From positions 1 through 40,002 of the forward strand of contig PBYF01000101.1 in the NCBI GenBank assembly GCA_002729515.1: a stretch of DNA of 40,002 bases. The letters run 5' to 3'. Source of the DNA: Deltaproteobacteria bacterium (GTDB lineage Bacteria > Myxococcota_A > UBA9160 > SMWR01). The first letter of the stretch is position 1. Each line of letters opens with the position of its first letter. This document shows positions 7,982 through 16,979 of this stretch, piece by piece. The position numbers and the translations under genes were made by a program. Under the pieces are notes generated by a model that worked only from the letters and a program-made list of their open reading frames with translations, was not told the DNA's origin and ran no database searches.

Positions 7982-8950
7982 ATGACTCGGATAACGACAC
8001 CGTCGACGATCGCAGGGCTCCTGGCAGCGTTGATCGTCTCATTCAGCCCACTGGTTGCGACCGCAGAAGAAACTGCACAGAAGACATTCAAATCGCCCGC
8101 TGCGGCCGGCGAAGCACTCTTGGCTTCGGCGAAGGCGAACGACACCGACGCGCTCATCGCCATCTTCGGACCCGGGTCCAAGGACCTGGTCTTCTCCGGA
8201 GACCCAGCCGCAGACGCATCCCTTCGGGAGAGATTCGTCGCAGCCTACGAGCAGAAACATGAATGGAAACCAGCTCCCGACAACCTGAAAATCCTCATTG
8301 TGGGTAAAGACCACTGGCCCTTCCCCATTCCGCTCGTTGAAACCGAAAGCGTGTCGCACTTCGATACCGAACGAGGCCGCGAGGAGGTTCTCGACCGGCG
8401 GGTTGGGCGGAACGAACTCAGCGCAATTCAGGCGTGTCTGGCCTTTGTCGATGCCGAGCGCGAGTACTACGCGTGGAACCCGATGGGCGGGACCCCGCAG
8501 TACGCACGAGCCATCGCCAGCGCGGACGGCAAGAAGAACGGACTCTTCTGGATTACCGGCGAGGGTGAAAAGCCGAGCCCTCTCGGAGCACTCTTCGCCG
8601 CAGCCCGCACGGAGGGCTACTCCGCCAAAGAAGGTCCGGACGCACCCTACCACGGCTACCGCTTTCGCGTGCTCCTCAAGCAGGGAGAGGAGGCCCACGG
8701 CGGTGCGGTGGAATACATCATGGACGGGGCGATGACGAAGGGATTCGCCCTGCTTGCCTGGCCCGCAAAATACGGCGCTTCCGGGGTGATGACCTTCCTC
8801 GTGAACCAGACCGGGCTGGTCTACGAAAAGAACCTGGGCCCGGATACCTCGGAGATCACAGCCAAGATCGATGCGTTCGACCCGGATATTTCGTGGGACG
8901 TCGTTTCCGGGGAGGCCCTGAACCCGCTGGGCACCGACGACGCCTCCTGA
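7982..8950 (+). CDS. Secreted DUF2950 protein
   Basis: The protein has 322 residues with a cleavable signal peptide (LLAALIVSFSPLVATA, then EETAQ). The mature part matches DUF2950: a helical N-terminus with FKSPAAAGEALLASAKAND, then the GYRFRVLLKQG region, YIMDGAMTKGFALLAWPAKY, and a Gly-rich core. Function is unknown; it usually sits beside a DUF3300 gene, and the two probably act together in the envelope. ATG 7982 has an AAAGGAG ribosome site six bases upstream, formed by the end of the DUF3300 gene. An ATG at 7967 overlaps the previous stop (ATGA) but has no such site. The two genes are almost certainly co-transcribed and translationally linked. Confidence 0.88.
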   Translation: MTRITTPSTIAGLLAALIVSFSPLVATAEETAQKTFKSPAAAGEALLASAKANDTDALIAIFGPGSKDLVFSGDPAADASLRERFVAAYEQKHEWKPAPDNLKILIVGKDHWPFPIPLVETESVSHFDTERGREEVLDRRVGRNELSAIQACLAFVDAEREYYAWNPMGGTPQYARAIASADGKKNGLFWITGEGEKPSPLGALFAAARTEGYSAKEGPDAPYHGYRFRVLLKQGEEAHGGAVEYIMDGAMTKGFALLAWPAKYGASGVMTFLVNQTGLVYEKNLGPDTSEITAKIDAFDPDISWDVVSGEALNPLGTDDAS

Positions 8951-9134
8951 AGCGCCGGGCGTCGGCCGGCTCCACCACCACCGAACAGGCGCCCGGACAC
9001 CGCTCTTGGAAGAGCATCACGGAAACCGTCGGCAAGACTCCCAACCGGCAGGGCGAACAGCAGCATTCTCGCAACAACCGCCAGGAGCCACCCACCCGGT
9101 TTCCCCAGCCTTCAGATACTTCCCCCTGGAAGGC

Positions 9135-10883
9135 CTAACGGAACCAGCCGAGGAATTGCACCACTTCGAGTGTTCCACCCTCGACCTCGACTTCCCCGAG
9201 GGCGAAAGCGACGGCGGGATTCCGGGCTCCGACGACGATCTCTCGCCACAGTGCGGAAGGCAAGCTAATCGCCAGATCCGCCGCCTCGGGGAAGCCCTCC
9301 TGGAGGTCGGCGATACCGTTGCGAACGTGAAGGCTGTAGCCCTCACCCACATCCGTGAAATCGAAACCCACCAGCAGATCGGCATCGCCCGCCTTATCGG
9401 GGTCGAGATTCACCGGCATCGCGGCGAGGAAGTTCCGGATGGGAATCGACTGAACGAGGCTCATGAGTTCCTCGCCGACGGCCACGCCCGGGGGCAACTC
9501 CACCCCGCCCTCCAATTCGAGGGCCTGCGTGAGATAGTAGTTCCTCCCATTCGGGCTCATGCTGCGTTGCCCTAACGCACGCAGCGCCCGTGCCTTCACG
9601 AGCCGGGGTTCTGGATCGTCCGTCCGCAGCCTCATGACGTGGCTCGCGAGCTCCGCCGCCCAGGCATACCGACCTTCGCCAACCGCTTCCCGGGCCGCCG
9701 CGAGCAGTGCGTCCGGACCACCCGCTAGCGCCGCGTATCCCGCTGCGCGCTCCCCGGGGCTCGCAGGGTCGAGTGTGGCGCTGTCTCCATCGAACCAGCC
9801 GAGGTAGCCGGTGAAGACCGAACGAACCGACCACGGAACGGTGCCGTAGAACTCCTGGAGATAGGGATGTTCGCGGAGTTGCAGCGGCAACTCGATCTCT
9901 GCCACCAGTTCGTCGGGCGTCAACCCCCGGTTCATGCCTCGAATCGTCTGGTCGTGCACATACTGGATGGCATCGCGATAGGCGAGCAGAATCGATTCGA
10001 TGCGTTCCTCCCCGCTGATCGGCTGGGTGTGACTCGGCACGAGGAACTCCGGCCTGAGGGCGCGCATCTGGTCGATACTGCGCACCCAATCCAGGACGTC
10101 ACGGTAGAGCGTGCCGCGGATCGTGTAGAGGTTCGGAAATGCACGGTAGACGTTGTCTCCCGGCATGAGAACGCGTTTCTCGGGCAGCCACACGAAGAGC
10201 TGATCATTCGTCTCGCCGGGGGCATGAACCAGTTCCACGGCCACGCCACAGATCTCGACCGCAAGCTCGTCCTCGAAAGTCCTCGTGGGTCGCAACAGGC
10301 CGAGCGTCCCGCCGCCGTGGCCAATCTCGAGAGCCGGACCAATCCCTGCGTTGACGAAACGATCCGGGCCCTCCTTCGGCAGGTGATTGCCGAACATCCT
10401 GGCGCTGCGCACCCCAACGATCGGCCGAATCCGGTTTACCATGCGATCGATGTAGAACTCGGTGGTGTCGTGCGCGTAGACATCGATCTCCTGCCCGGGG
10501 TCTACGAAGCCCGGCCCCCCAAAGACATGATCGGCGTGATTGTGGGTGTAGATGAAGGCCTCTATCGGCCTGGTTGTGATCTTTTCGAACTCCGCGCGTA
10601 CTTCGCGCGCGCTCTCGATACTTCCCTGCACGTCAACGACGAACGCGCAGTCGTCGCCTTCGACCAGAATCGAGTTCGCGAGACCAAAACCGACGGCTGC
10701 GTAGACACCCTCGGTCACCCGGTAGACGCGGCGCTCGAATTCTTCCGTATGGGCATCCAGAGGCGCGGGCACCGCACCTTCCAGAAACACCTCGGGCTCC
10801 GACGGCGGTACCGACCGGTCGCAGCCGAGGGCCAGTGCGCCTCCGGCGAGAAGAAGCCTGCAAACGATGGGAAACGACTTCAC
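9135..10883 (-). CDS. Alkyl-sulfatase-like metallo-beta-lactamase-fold lipoprotein
   Basis: The protein has 582 residues. The N-terminus is a lipoprotein signal with lipobox LALGC (Cys about 21), so it should be membrane-anchored in the envelope. The MBL domain has the zinc motif THNHADH (His 114, His 116, Asp 118, His 119) with further His ligands expected in the VHAPGETND region. A helical dimerisation domain follows (about 340-460) and then an SCP2-like C-terminal domain containing LVGFDFTDVGEGYSLHVRNG. This three-domain order is that of SdsA1-type alkyl sulfatases, which hydrolyse alkyl sulfate esters such as SDS to alcohol and sulfate. The GTG at 10883 has a CAGGAG ribosome site; an upstream frame to 11018 is open but unlikely. 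Substrate is inferred from architecture. Confidence 0.88.
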   Translation of the reverse strand: MKSFPIVCRLLLAGGALALGCDRSVPPSEPEVFLEGAVPAPLDAHTEEFERRVYRVTEGVYAAVGFGLANSILVEGDDCAFVVDVQGSIESAREVRAEFEKITTRPIEAFIYTHNHADHVFGGPGFVDPGQEIDVYAHDTTEFYIDRMVNRIRPIVGVRSARMFGNHLPKEGPDRFVNAGIGPALEIGHGGGTLGLLRPTRTFEDELAVEICGVAVELVHAPGETNDQLFVWLPEKRVLMPGDNVYRAFPNLYTIRGTLYRDVLDWVRSIDQMRALRPEFLVPSHTQPISGEERIESILLAYRDAIQYVHDQTIRGMNRGLTPDELVAEIELPLQLREHPYLQEFYGTVPWSVRSVFTGYLGWFDGDSATLDPASPGERAAGYAALAGGPDALLAAAREAVGEGRYAWAAELASHVMRLRTDDPEPRLVKARALRALGQRSMSPNGRNYYLTQALELEGGVELPPGVAVGEELMSLVQSIPIRNFLAAMPVNLDPDKAGDADLLVGFDFTDVGEGYSLHVRNGIADLQEGFPEAADLAISLPSALWREIVVGARNPAVAFALGEVEVEGGTLEVVQFLGWFR

Positions 10884-10906
10884 GGAGGTCTCCTGGAGAA
10901 ATGCTG

Positions 10907-10936
10907 AGTATACCGATCTGCCCGGTGGACCGGAAA
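10907..10936 (-). promoter_or_regulatory. Candidate sigma-70 promoter for the alkyl-sulfatase-like gene
   Basis: On the minus strand, TTTCCG (10936-10931) and TATACT (10912-10907) are separated by 18 bases. The -10 is close to consensus and lies about 24 bases before the GTG start, giving a short leader that contains the ribosome site. The -35 matches only partly. It lies in the 427-base divergent gap 10884-11310, where I see no other gene. Confidence 0.35.
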
Positions 10937-11310
10937 GATCGGACTCGATGCACCGGTGCGTTGACTCGGTCTGGAGAACAAACATTGCGGCCATTCGCGC
11001 AGAAATACCAGACTTCACCCAGACTGTGTGGTGAGGTATAACCGTGGCATGCGTCGGAACCTCGAAGCCCTTCCGCTCTTTTGCACAAGCGTTCGCATGA
11101 TCGGGTCAGATGGCTGGCGCAACGAGTTCGCGTGCGGCCACACCGGGTGGAGACACAAGACATGGAAGCCACGGAGTAATTTTTCCGAACCGGCCTGAAA
11201 AAGCGGCCCTCTCCAAGCCGTGGCAACCCTCGAGACTCACTAGTCCCACTCGCCACCACCCCGGCGGGAACTCTCCGGATCACAGAAAAATCGAGGTCTC
11301 GTTGGACACG

Positions 11311-12501
11311 ATGCCCAGAATGCTCGCGATCCTGCTCTTCACCGGACTTTCGTTCGCCTATGTGAGCGAAACTCCCGGCACGGACAGCGAAAGCTCTGAA
11401 TACCGCTACGCAGCTCCAGAGCAGGCGGATGATGGCTGGGAGACTCGTGACCTCCGAAACACCGGAATGAGAGTGGAGCCGCCAGAAGACGCAATCGGGC
11501 GGATTCAGAGCGGCGTGATTCCGAATATCCAGTCGCTCCTGATCGCCAAGGACGGCCGGCTCGTCGTGGAGGAGTATTTCGGACCCAATAGGGACAACCT
11601 TCAACGGGTCTACTCGGTGACGAAGAGTGTGACTTCCATGCTCGTGGGAATTGCCATTGATAATGGACTCATCGAAAGTGTCGATGAGCCGGTCTACACC
11701 TTCTTCCCAGAATACGAGGAACTCGAGGACTCATCCCAGGGGCGGATTGCGCTCAAGCACCTCCTGACCATGAGCGCGGGACTCAAATGGAACGAGCCTT
11801 GGTGGAGCTCTGGCGACCGGAAGAGCGACCTACGGCGCTTCTACTCCGCCCGCGATCCGATCCGATTCGTTCTGAAGCGGCCGGTCGTCAATCGGCCTGG
11901 ATCGAACTTCAACTACAATACTGCCCTGACCGATGTCCTCGGCGTCATTTTGCGAAAAGCCACCGGGACTCGCGTCGAAGACTTCTCCGACCGGTACCTG
12001 TTTTCGAAGCTCGGCATCGACCGAACCCGCTGGGAACAACTCGGCTTCGAGGAGACGAATACCGGGGGTGGGCTCTGGCTGCGATCACGGGACATGGCAA
12101 AGCTCGGCCAGCTGATGTTGAACGAGGGTGTCTGGAACGAAGAGCGCGTCGTGTCGAAGGAATGGATCGATGAATCCACTCAGACCTACTTTTCGGGAGC
12201 GCCGTGGATGGAGGGATACGGCTACCTCTGGTGGGTGAACGGGTATCCCGTTGGCCAACGGTCATTTCACGCCTACTTCGCGTGGGGCTGGGGCGGACAG
12301 CACATTTTCGTGATTCCCTCGATCCAACTGGTCGTCGTGATCACCGGCAAGAATTTCGAGGGTACCGACCCTGCCGAGGATCTCCTGTTGGACTCTATTC
12401 TTCCCGCCGCTCTGGGCCTCAGGGATCGTGGGGCAGCTGAGACTCTGCGAAAGTTCTCGCACCGGGTGACCCACCGCTCGAACGGGTCGCCGGGGTGCTG
12501 A
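11311..12501 (+). CDS. Beta-lactamase-fold serine hydrolase (class C/esterase family)
   Basis: The precursor has 396 residues with a hydrophobic N-terminal segment (MLAILLFTGLSFAYV) that probably exports it. The PF00144 fold is shown by the nucleophile motif SVTK (S102-x-x-K105), a Y-N-T motif in the NFNYNTALTDVLG segment (family YxN), and a Gly-rich GWGGQHIFV strand taking the role of the KTG/HxG motif. Members are penicillin-binding proteins, esterases or peptidases; resistance to beta-lactams is not implied. The ATG at 11311 gives the signal sequence directly. A longer open frame from 11110 would add 67 low-complexity residues. It is divergent from the alkyl-sulfatase-like gene and converges on the cupin gene. 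Confidence 0.85.
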   Translation: MPRMLAILLFTGLSFAYVSETPGTDSESSEYRYAAPEQADDGWETRDLRNTGMRVEPPEDAIGRIQSGVIPNIQSLLIAKDGRLVVEEYFGPNRDNLQRVYSVTKSVTSMLVGIAIDNGLIESVDEPVYTFFPEYEELEDSSQGRIALKHLLTMSAGLKWNEPWWSSGDRKSDLRRFYSARDPIRFVLKRPVVNRPGSNFNYNTALTDVLGVILRKATGTRVEDFSDRYLFSKLGIDRTRWEQLGFEETNTGGGLWLRSRDMAKLGQLMLNEGVWNEERVVSKEWIDESTQTYFSGAPWMEGYGYLWWVNGYPVGQRSFHAYFAWGWGGQHIFVIPSIQLVVVITGKNFEGTDPAEDLLLDSILPAALGLRDRGAAETLRKFSHRVTHRSNGSPGC

Positions 12502-12574
12502 ACACCTGCGCACCGCTGTTCGCGTTCTCCGGCCCCTCCGAAGCTCGCGATCGATTCTCGTCCAATACGCCTGT

Positions 12575-12937
12575 CTACTCGGGCTCGAGATGGACGTAGA
12601 GCCGGCGCCACGGGTTGTCGTCTATCAGCTTCCACCGGTGCCCGGCTCCAGTCGTATCTTCGGCCAACAAGACGTCGCCCGGACCGATCTCATGCGTTTC
12701 CCCGAGCCGGGTCTCGAACTGAAGCCGGCCGCACAACGTCACCACGTACTGCCGCCGAGGCGCGTTGTGCCAGTCGAAGGACCCGCCGGACACGGTCTCC
12801 TCGAACTGCACCTCGTGGGATTCGCAGAGTTCCGAGAGAGCATTCGCTTCATCCTTCGGAACAAGCGCGACTTCCGTGTCTTCAAAGTGAGACTCTCCGT
12901 CCTCTCCGGTGAAGATTCGCACGATCGGCATGGGCAT
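12575..12937 (-). CDS. Small cupin-domain protein
   Basis: The 120-residue single-domain protein ends with a beta-rich C-terminal half: QYVVTLCGRLQFET, then IGPGDVLLAEDTTGAGHRW, which matches the second cupin motif (G-D-hydrophobic ... G-x-x-H). A candidate metal-binding His lies in GAGHRW and another in FDWHNAPRRQ. The first-motif His-x-His pair is not present, so metal binding is uncertain. Function is unknown; small cupins are isomerases, dioxygenases or sugar-binding modules. The ATG at 12937 follows a good GGAGGA site seven bases away. It is divergent from mqo with a 103-base shared promoter region. Confidence 0.75.
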   Translation of the reverse strand: MPMPIVRIFTGEDGESHFEDTEVALVPKDEANALSELCESHEVQFEETVSGGSFDWHNAPRRQYVVTLCGRLQFETRLGETHEIGPGDVLLAEDTTGAGHRWKLIDDNPWRRLYVHLEPE

Positions 12938-13040
12938 GGCTCTGTCCTCCGCTGTAGCGAGGAGGCAACTCTAGCAGGGCGCCGCCCCGGCCCTGAATGG
13001 TATGCTTCGCTCTCGATTTCAACCCTTCGGGAGGTGCCCC

Positions 13041-14414
13041 ATGAGCCAGAAGCGCTTCGATGTTCTCATCGTCGGCGGAGGAATCAGCGGTGGATCACTG
13101 CTCTACCTGCTCTCCACTTTCAGCGATATCTCGAGCCTTTGTCTCATCGAAAAATACGATCACCTCGACCCGCTGAACTCCAATGCACACAACAACAGCC
13201 AGACCCTTCACTGTGGCGACATCGAGACAAACTACTCCACCGAAAAAGCTGCGCACGTCCACGAGGCCGCCGAACTCACGCGGATCTATTGCGAGACGGT
13301 ATCGGGTGATCCCACACTGATGCGCCGCTACGGGAAGATGCTGCTCGGCGTCGGCGCGGAGGAGGCCGCGCTCGTGCGCAAGCGCGGCGAAACCTTCAGC
13401 ACTCTCTTCCCAACGCTCGAGACAGTAGAAGCGGAAAGAATCGCTGAGCTCGAGCCGAAGCTGGCACTCGTCGGCGGCAAGCCCCGCCCCGAAGAAATTG
13501 CAGCGCTCTTCAACCCTGAAGGCTTTGCCGTGGACTTCGGCCGGCTCACCGAGTCTTTCGTCGCAAAGGCAACTGAAGCTCCAGGAAAAACGGTCTCGAT
13601 CCGCCTCTCGTCTCCAGCCGGCACGATCACTCGAGACGGTGACGGTTTTTCAGTGGAGACGCCAGACGGCCCTATCCTGGCTTCAATGGTAGTCGTCTCG
13701 GCAGGGGCTCACAGCCTACTGATCGCACAAAAACTGGGTTATGGGCTCGACTATTCGGTGATGCCAGTAACGGGTAGCTTCTATTTCGCACCCAGTGTGC
13801 TCCAGCACAAGGTCTACACGGTTCAGAACGACAAGTTGCCTTTTGCAGCGATCCACGGTGATCCGGATCTGACCAACTCCGACAAGACACGCTTCGGGCC
13901 CACGGCACTCGTGCTTCCCGTTCTCGAGCGACACAACATCAAGACGGCCTGGGGATTTCTGGAATCCTTCAACTTCGATGAGGAAGTTGCCGTCGTTCTC
14001 TGGGATCTCATGAAGGACAAAGACATCCATGACTTCGTGTTCCGAAACGTGGGCTACGAGATTCCGGTCTATGGCCGCCAGAGCTTCGCGAAGGCCGTGC
14101 AGAAGATCGTTCCCTCACTCGGTGCCGAAGACCTCGAGTTCGCGGAAGGCTACACGGGGATTCGACCCCAGCTCATCGACAAGAAAGCGCGGCAGCTCCT
14201 GATGGGTGCGGCGAAGATCGACCAGAACGATCGCATCATCTTCAACATGACCCCCTCTCCGGGAGCTACGAGCGCGCTCGACAATGCTCGCGAGGATATG
14301 CTCAGCATTGCAAAGCAAATCGGTGCTCGAATCGATGAAGCAGCATTCGAGGAAACCTTCCACCAGCACGCCCTGAAGGACTTGCCGGACACAACCGACG
14401 TGGGCCACCAATGA
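13041..14414 (+). CDS. mqo: Malate:quinone oxidoreductase
   Basis: The protein has 457 residues. It is FAD-dependent and membrane-associated and oxidises L-malate to oxaloacetate, passing electrons to the quinone pool. The N-terminal dinucleotide-binding motif is VLIVGGGISGGSLLYLLS (G-x-G-x-x-G). Next comes the family signature LNSNAHNNSQTLHCGDIETN with EKA following, which matches the Mqo subtype seen in epsilon-proteobacteria and relatives. The C-terminal part contains the GYTGIRPQL and SPGATSALDNA motifs of the FAD/substrate site. ATG 13041 has a GGGAGG ribosome site; an upstream in-frame ATG at 13002 is less likely. Pyruvate kinase follows after a 78-base gap, so both may be co-transcribed, linking the oxaloacetate and phosphoenolpyruvate/pyruvate nodes. 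Confidence 0.88.
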   Translation: MSQKRFDVLIVGGGISGGSLLYLLSTFSDISSLCLIEKYDHLDPLNSNAHNNSQTLHCGDIETNYSTEKAAHVHEAAELTRIYCETVSGDPTLMRRYGKMLLGVGAEEAALVRKRGETFSTLFPTLETVEAERIAELEPKLALVGGKPRPEEIAALFNPEGFAVDFGRLTESFVAKATEAPGKTVSIRLSSPAGTITRDGDGFSVETPDGPILASMVVVSAGAHSLLIAQKLGYGLDYSVMPVTGSFYFAPSVLQHKVYTVQNDKLPFAAIHGDPDLTNSDKTRFGPTALVLPVLERHNIKTAWGFLESFNFDEEVAVVLWDLMKDKDIHDFVFRNVGYEIPVYGRQSFAKAVQKIVPSLGAEDLEFAEGYTGIRPQLIDKKARQLLMGAAKIDQNDRIIFNMTPSPGATSALDNAREDMLSIAKQIGARIDEAAFEETFHQHALKDLPDTTDVGHQ

Positions 14415-14492
14415 CCGCACTTCCGAGTACCGGTCGCTGCAACGCTCGGTAGCCGAGCAAGCAGAAATCACGCTGCAGGGAGGGATCGGGTC

Positions 14493-15995
14493 CTGGGAGA
14501 TTTCGCACGTGCCTTCGATACTTCCTCAGAGCACTTTCGCACCGCGATACTCGCGACCGCAGGACCCGCCTCTGCGGCAGAGGAGACGCTCGAAAAGCTC
14601 GTTGACGCGGGCGTCACGATTTTTCGCCTGAACTTCAGCCACGGCGACAATACTACCCACGCGGAGACACTCGAAAAGATTCGATCCGTTTCAGAGCGAA
14701 TGGGCCAGCCCGTAGGAGTACTGGGCGACCTCCCCGGACCCAAGATCCGGCTCAGTGAAGTCCCGGGGGAGGGAATCGAACTCACGGAGGGGGAACGGGT
14801 CGAAGTCGGGCGCGGCCCAGAACTCGCCTCACCAGCCGACCGGAAGAAGCCCGCTCGCTTCGGAAGTAGCTGGGCGGGTCTCGTCGACTGCGTCGAGCCC
14901 GGGCAGCGTGTGCTGATCGACGATGGACTCGTCCGTCTGCGCGCAACCGCTCACCGCGACGATACGCTGATCTGTGAAGTCACCGCGGGTGGTCGCGTGA
15001 GTTCGCGCAAGGGCGTGAACCTGCCCGATTCAGATCTCTCGATCGAGCTTCCGACAGACCAGGATCGCCGGTTCGCCACTTGGGCAATCGAACACGAACT
15101 CGACTGGATCGCGATGAGCTTTGTTCGAAGCGCAGACGACGTACAAGCTCTCGATGCGCACCTACGGAAAGTCTCGGGGCAGGACAAACGCCCCATTCCG
15201 ATCGTTGCAAAGATCGAGGTCCCACGCGCAGTGGACCACGCGAGTGAAATCGTCTCTGAAGTGGATGCGCTCATGGTGGCCCGGGGTGATCTCGGTGTCG
15301 AAATCGACATCGCGATGGTTCCGTCAATACAGAAGCACTTGGTCGCCGTCGCCCGCGACGCGGGGATCCCGTGCATCGTGGCAACCCAGATGCTCCAGTC
15401 TATGATCGAAGCACCGACACCAACGCGTGCCGAGGCCAGCGACGTCGCGACCGCAATCTTCGACGGGGCCGACGGGGTCATGCTGTCGGGCGAAACCGCT
15501 GTGGGGCGCTATCCGATCGAAGCGGTCACGATGATGGCGCGCATCAACCGCACGACGGAAACCGCAATGCGGAGGATGAACGTAACGTCGGGAAAAGACC
15601 TGAGGGCTTCGCGCACGGCGTCATTTGGCCCCCAGGGCGCGCTGGTGCGCGCAATCTGGACTGCCGCCCGTTCGGTCGATGCCCGCTGTGTCGTCATTCC
15701 CTCGAGCACAGGTCAGTACGCGCGGCTGATCAGTCGTAACGATTTCCTACTGCCGGTGTTGGCACTGGCCTCGGACCCCCAGATCATTCGCCGCATGCTG
15801 CTCTACCGCGGAGTGACTCCGGTCCAGAGCGATCAGATTCCCGAACACGAAGCGCTCGTTGAGCGTGCAGAGCAGGAGGTGCTCACCCGCGGCTGGGCAA
15901 AGGCCGGCGAATACGTACTCATCGTAGCGAGGGAATTCTGGTGTAGAGACGATGCGGGCGCACACATATTGGTGCGCCGAGTGCGGCCGGGGTAA
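14493..15995 (+). CDS. pyk: Pyruvate kinase, apparently starting at CTG
   Basis: The enzyme converts phosphoenolpyruvate and ADP to pyruvate and ATP. From 14493 the product would be 500 residues. It contains the N-terminal strand ILATAGPAS, the active-site segment FRLNFSHG, GDLPGPKIRLS, the metal/catalytic segments VAKIE and MVARGDLGVEI, the signature PTRAEASDVATAIFDGADGV with MLSGETA, and a full C-terminal domain. The frame is open from the mqo stop at 14414, but no ATG, GTG or TTG occurs before an ATG at 14700. Starting there would delete the essential Arg and K+-binding segment. A CTG at 14493 lies eight bases after a GGAGGG ribosome site. Either CTG is the start or a small indel hides the true one. 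Confidence 0.85.
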   Translation: MGDFARAFDTSSEHFRTAILATAGPASAAEETLEKLVDAGVTIFRLNFSHGDNTTHAETLEKIRSVSERMGQPVGVLGDLPGPKIRLSEVPGEGIELTEGERVEVGRGPELASPADRKKPARFGSSWAGLVDCVEPGQRVLIDDGLVRLRATAHRDDTLICEVTAGGRVSSRKGVNLPDSDLSIELPTDQDRRFATWAIEHELDWIAMSFVRSADDVQALDAHLRKVSGQDKRPIPIVAKIEVPRAVDHASEIVSEVDALMVARGDLGVEIDIAMVPSIQKHLVAVARDAGIPCIVATQMLQSMIEAPTPTRAEASDVATAIFDGADGVMLSGETAVGRYPIEAVTMMARINRTTETAMRRMNVTSGKDLRASRTASFGPQGALVRAIWTAARSVDARCVVIPSSTGQYARLISRNDFLLPVLALASDPQIIRRMLLYRGVTPVQSDQIPEHEALVERAEQEVLTRGWAKAGEYVLIVAREFWCRDDAGAHILVRRVRPG

Positions 15996-16044
15996 CCGGG
16001 GCCTGCTGACCCGCCGCCGATTCTGGGCTCGCGGGACCAGGAGA

Positions 16045-16722
16045 TCAATCGCCCAATCGTGATTCGCGCAGCTCCTCGATGGCGTCCCCGTAGACATCGC
16101 CCAACTGGTCAATGGCGTCGCTGTAGACCTCGCGCACATCTTCGTCGCGCTCGGAAACGAAGTGGGTTTCGAGTACCGACAACATGGTCATGTCCTCGGA
16201 ATCGGCGATGAAGTCGAGGGCCTCGATGCGTACTTCTGGATCGGGATCTCCGAGGGCCTCCACCACCTCGCGGGGTACCGGACCGTCATCGTTCACCACC
16301 GAGATCGAATCGAGAGCGTCGAGGCGAATGTCCTTGTCGGGATGGTTTTTCAACACCGTGCCGAGGGCAGTGATGGCGCCGGATCCGCCGCGCTCCTCCA
16401 ATTCTCTCATCGCTTCTTCGAGCGCAACGTCATCCCCACGCACCAGCGCGTCGTCGAGGCGGACCGCGCTGGGGTCGACCCTCTCGAGCACCGCTTCGTC
16501 GGGCGCCTCTACCTCGGTGGAGGGCTTCGGAGGTGCCGGGTCGAGAAAATCATCAGTCTCGACCGCAGATTTCGGAAGATCCGGCTCCTGCAGATCGACG
16601 GTCTCGATGACAACGCTGGGAGGCGCCGGAATCTCGGCGTGCGGCTCCACACGCTGGGAATCGGAACAGGCGAGGGCCAGGAGAGCGGCACCCGAAAGAA
16701 GCAGGTGGAGTCGTGTTTCCAT
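16045..16722 (-). CDS. HEAT-repeat lipoprotein
   Basis: The precursor has 225 residues with a lipoprotein signal METRLHLLLSGAALLALAC (lipobox LALAC, Cys 19), followed by a Pro/Glu/Val-rich linker of about 60 residues (repeated PEDP/ETD elements). The C-terminal domain of paired helices contains EVVEALGDPDPEVRIEALDF, a clear HEAT/PBS-lyase repeat, and a flanking repeat (AITALGTVLKNHPDKDIRLD). It probably acts as an envelope protein-protein scaffold. ATG 16722 has a GGAGA site. The frame is open upstream to ATG 16896 and would add two hydrophobic helices, but then the lipobox would be internal, so I prefer the shorter form. It converges on pyk. Confidence 0.78.
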   Translation of the reverse strand: METRLHLLLSGAALLALACSDSQRVEPHAEIPAPPSVVIETVDLQEPDLPKSAVETDDFLDPAPPKPSTEVEAPDEAVLERVDPSAVRLDDALVRGDDVALEEAMRELEERGGSGAITALGTVLKNHPDKDIRLDALDSISVVNDDGPVPREVVEALGDPDPEVRIEALDFIADSEDMTMLSVLETHFVSERDEDVREVYSDAIDQLGDVYGDAIEELRESRLGD

Positions 16723-16979
16723 GTCGCGTCTCCGCAAGGAGCACGCCAGCAGGGAACTGAGGGCGATCCAGACGAGAACGAATAAATGGTCCTGCACGAA
16801 TACCGGGTGGGGCATGGCCTCACGCACGGCGCCGACCAGCAGGAGTACCGCGAGCAAGCAGGGAACTACAGAGGGCGATAAGATGCGCGGAATCACGAAG
16901 CACTCCTATGCGGCTCTGCCTGGAGCCTGCTGCCGGTGAGGTTAAACGCTTGCTCTCGCAGCCGAAAGGACCCCAACTG

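Noticed and set aside
8998..9020. Short hairpin GCTCTT-GG-AAGAGC between DUF2950 and the convergent gene
   Set aside because: Two-base loop and no T-run; not credible as a terminator.
9867..10907. A 346-codon plus-strand open frame across the alkyl-sulfatase-like gene
   Set aside because: Opposite-strand shadow of a strongly supported MBL-fold gene in GC-rich DNA; no motif of its own.
10961..10989. Plus-strand TTGACT as a -35 element for the serine hydrolase
   Set aside because: No acceptable -10 hexamer at 16-18 bases; the site is also more than 300 bases from the start codon.
11110..11310. Upstream extension of the serine hydrolase
   Set aside because: The added 67 residues are low-complexity, and they would place the signal sequence internally.
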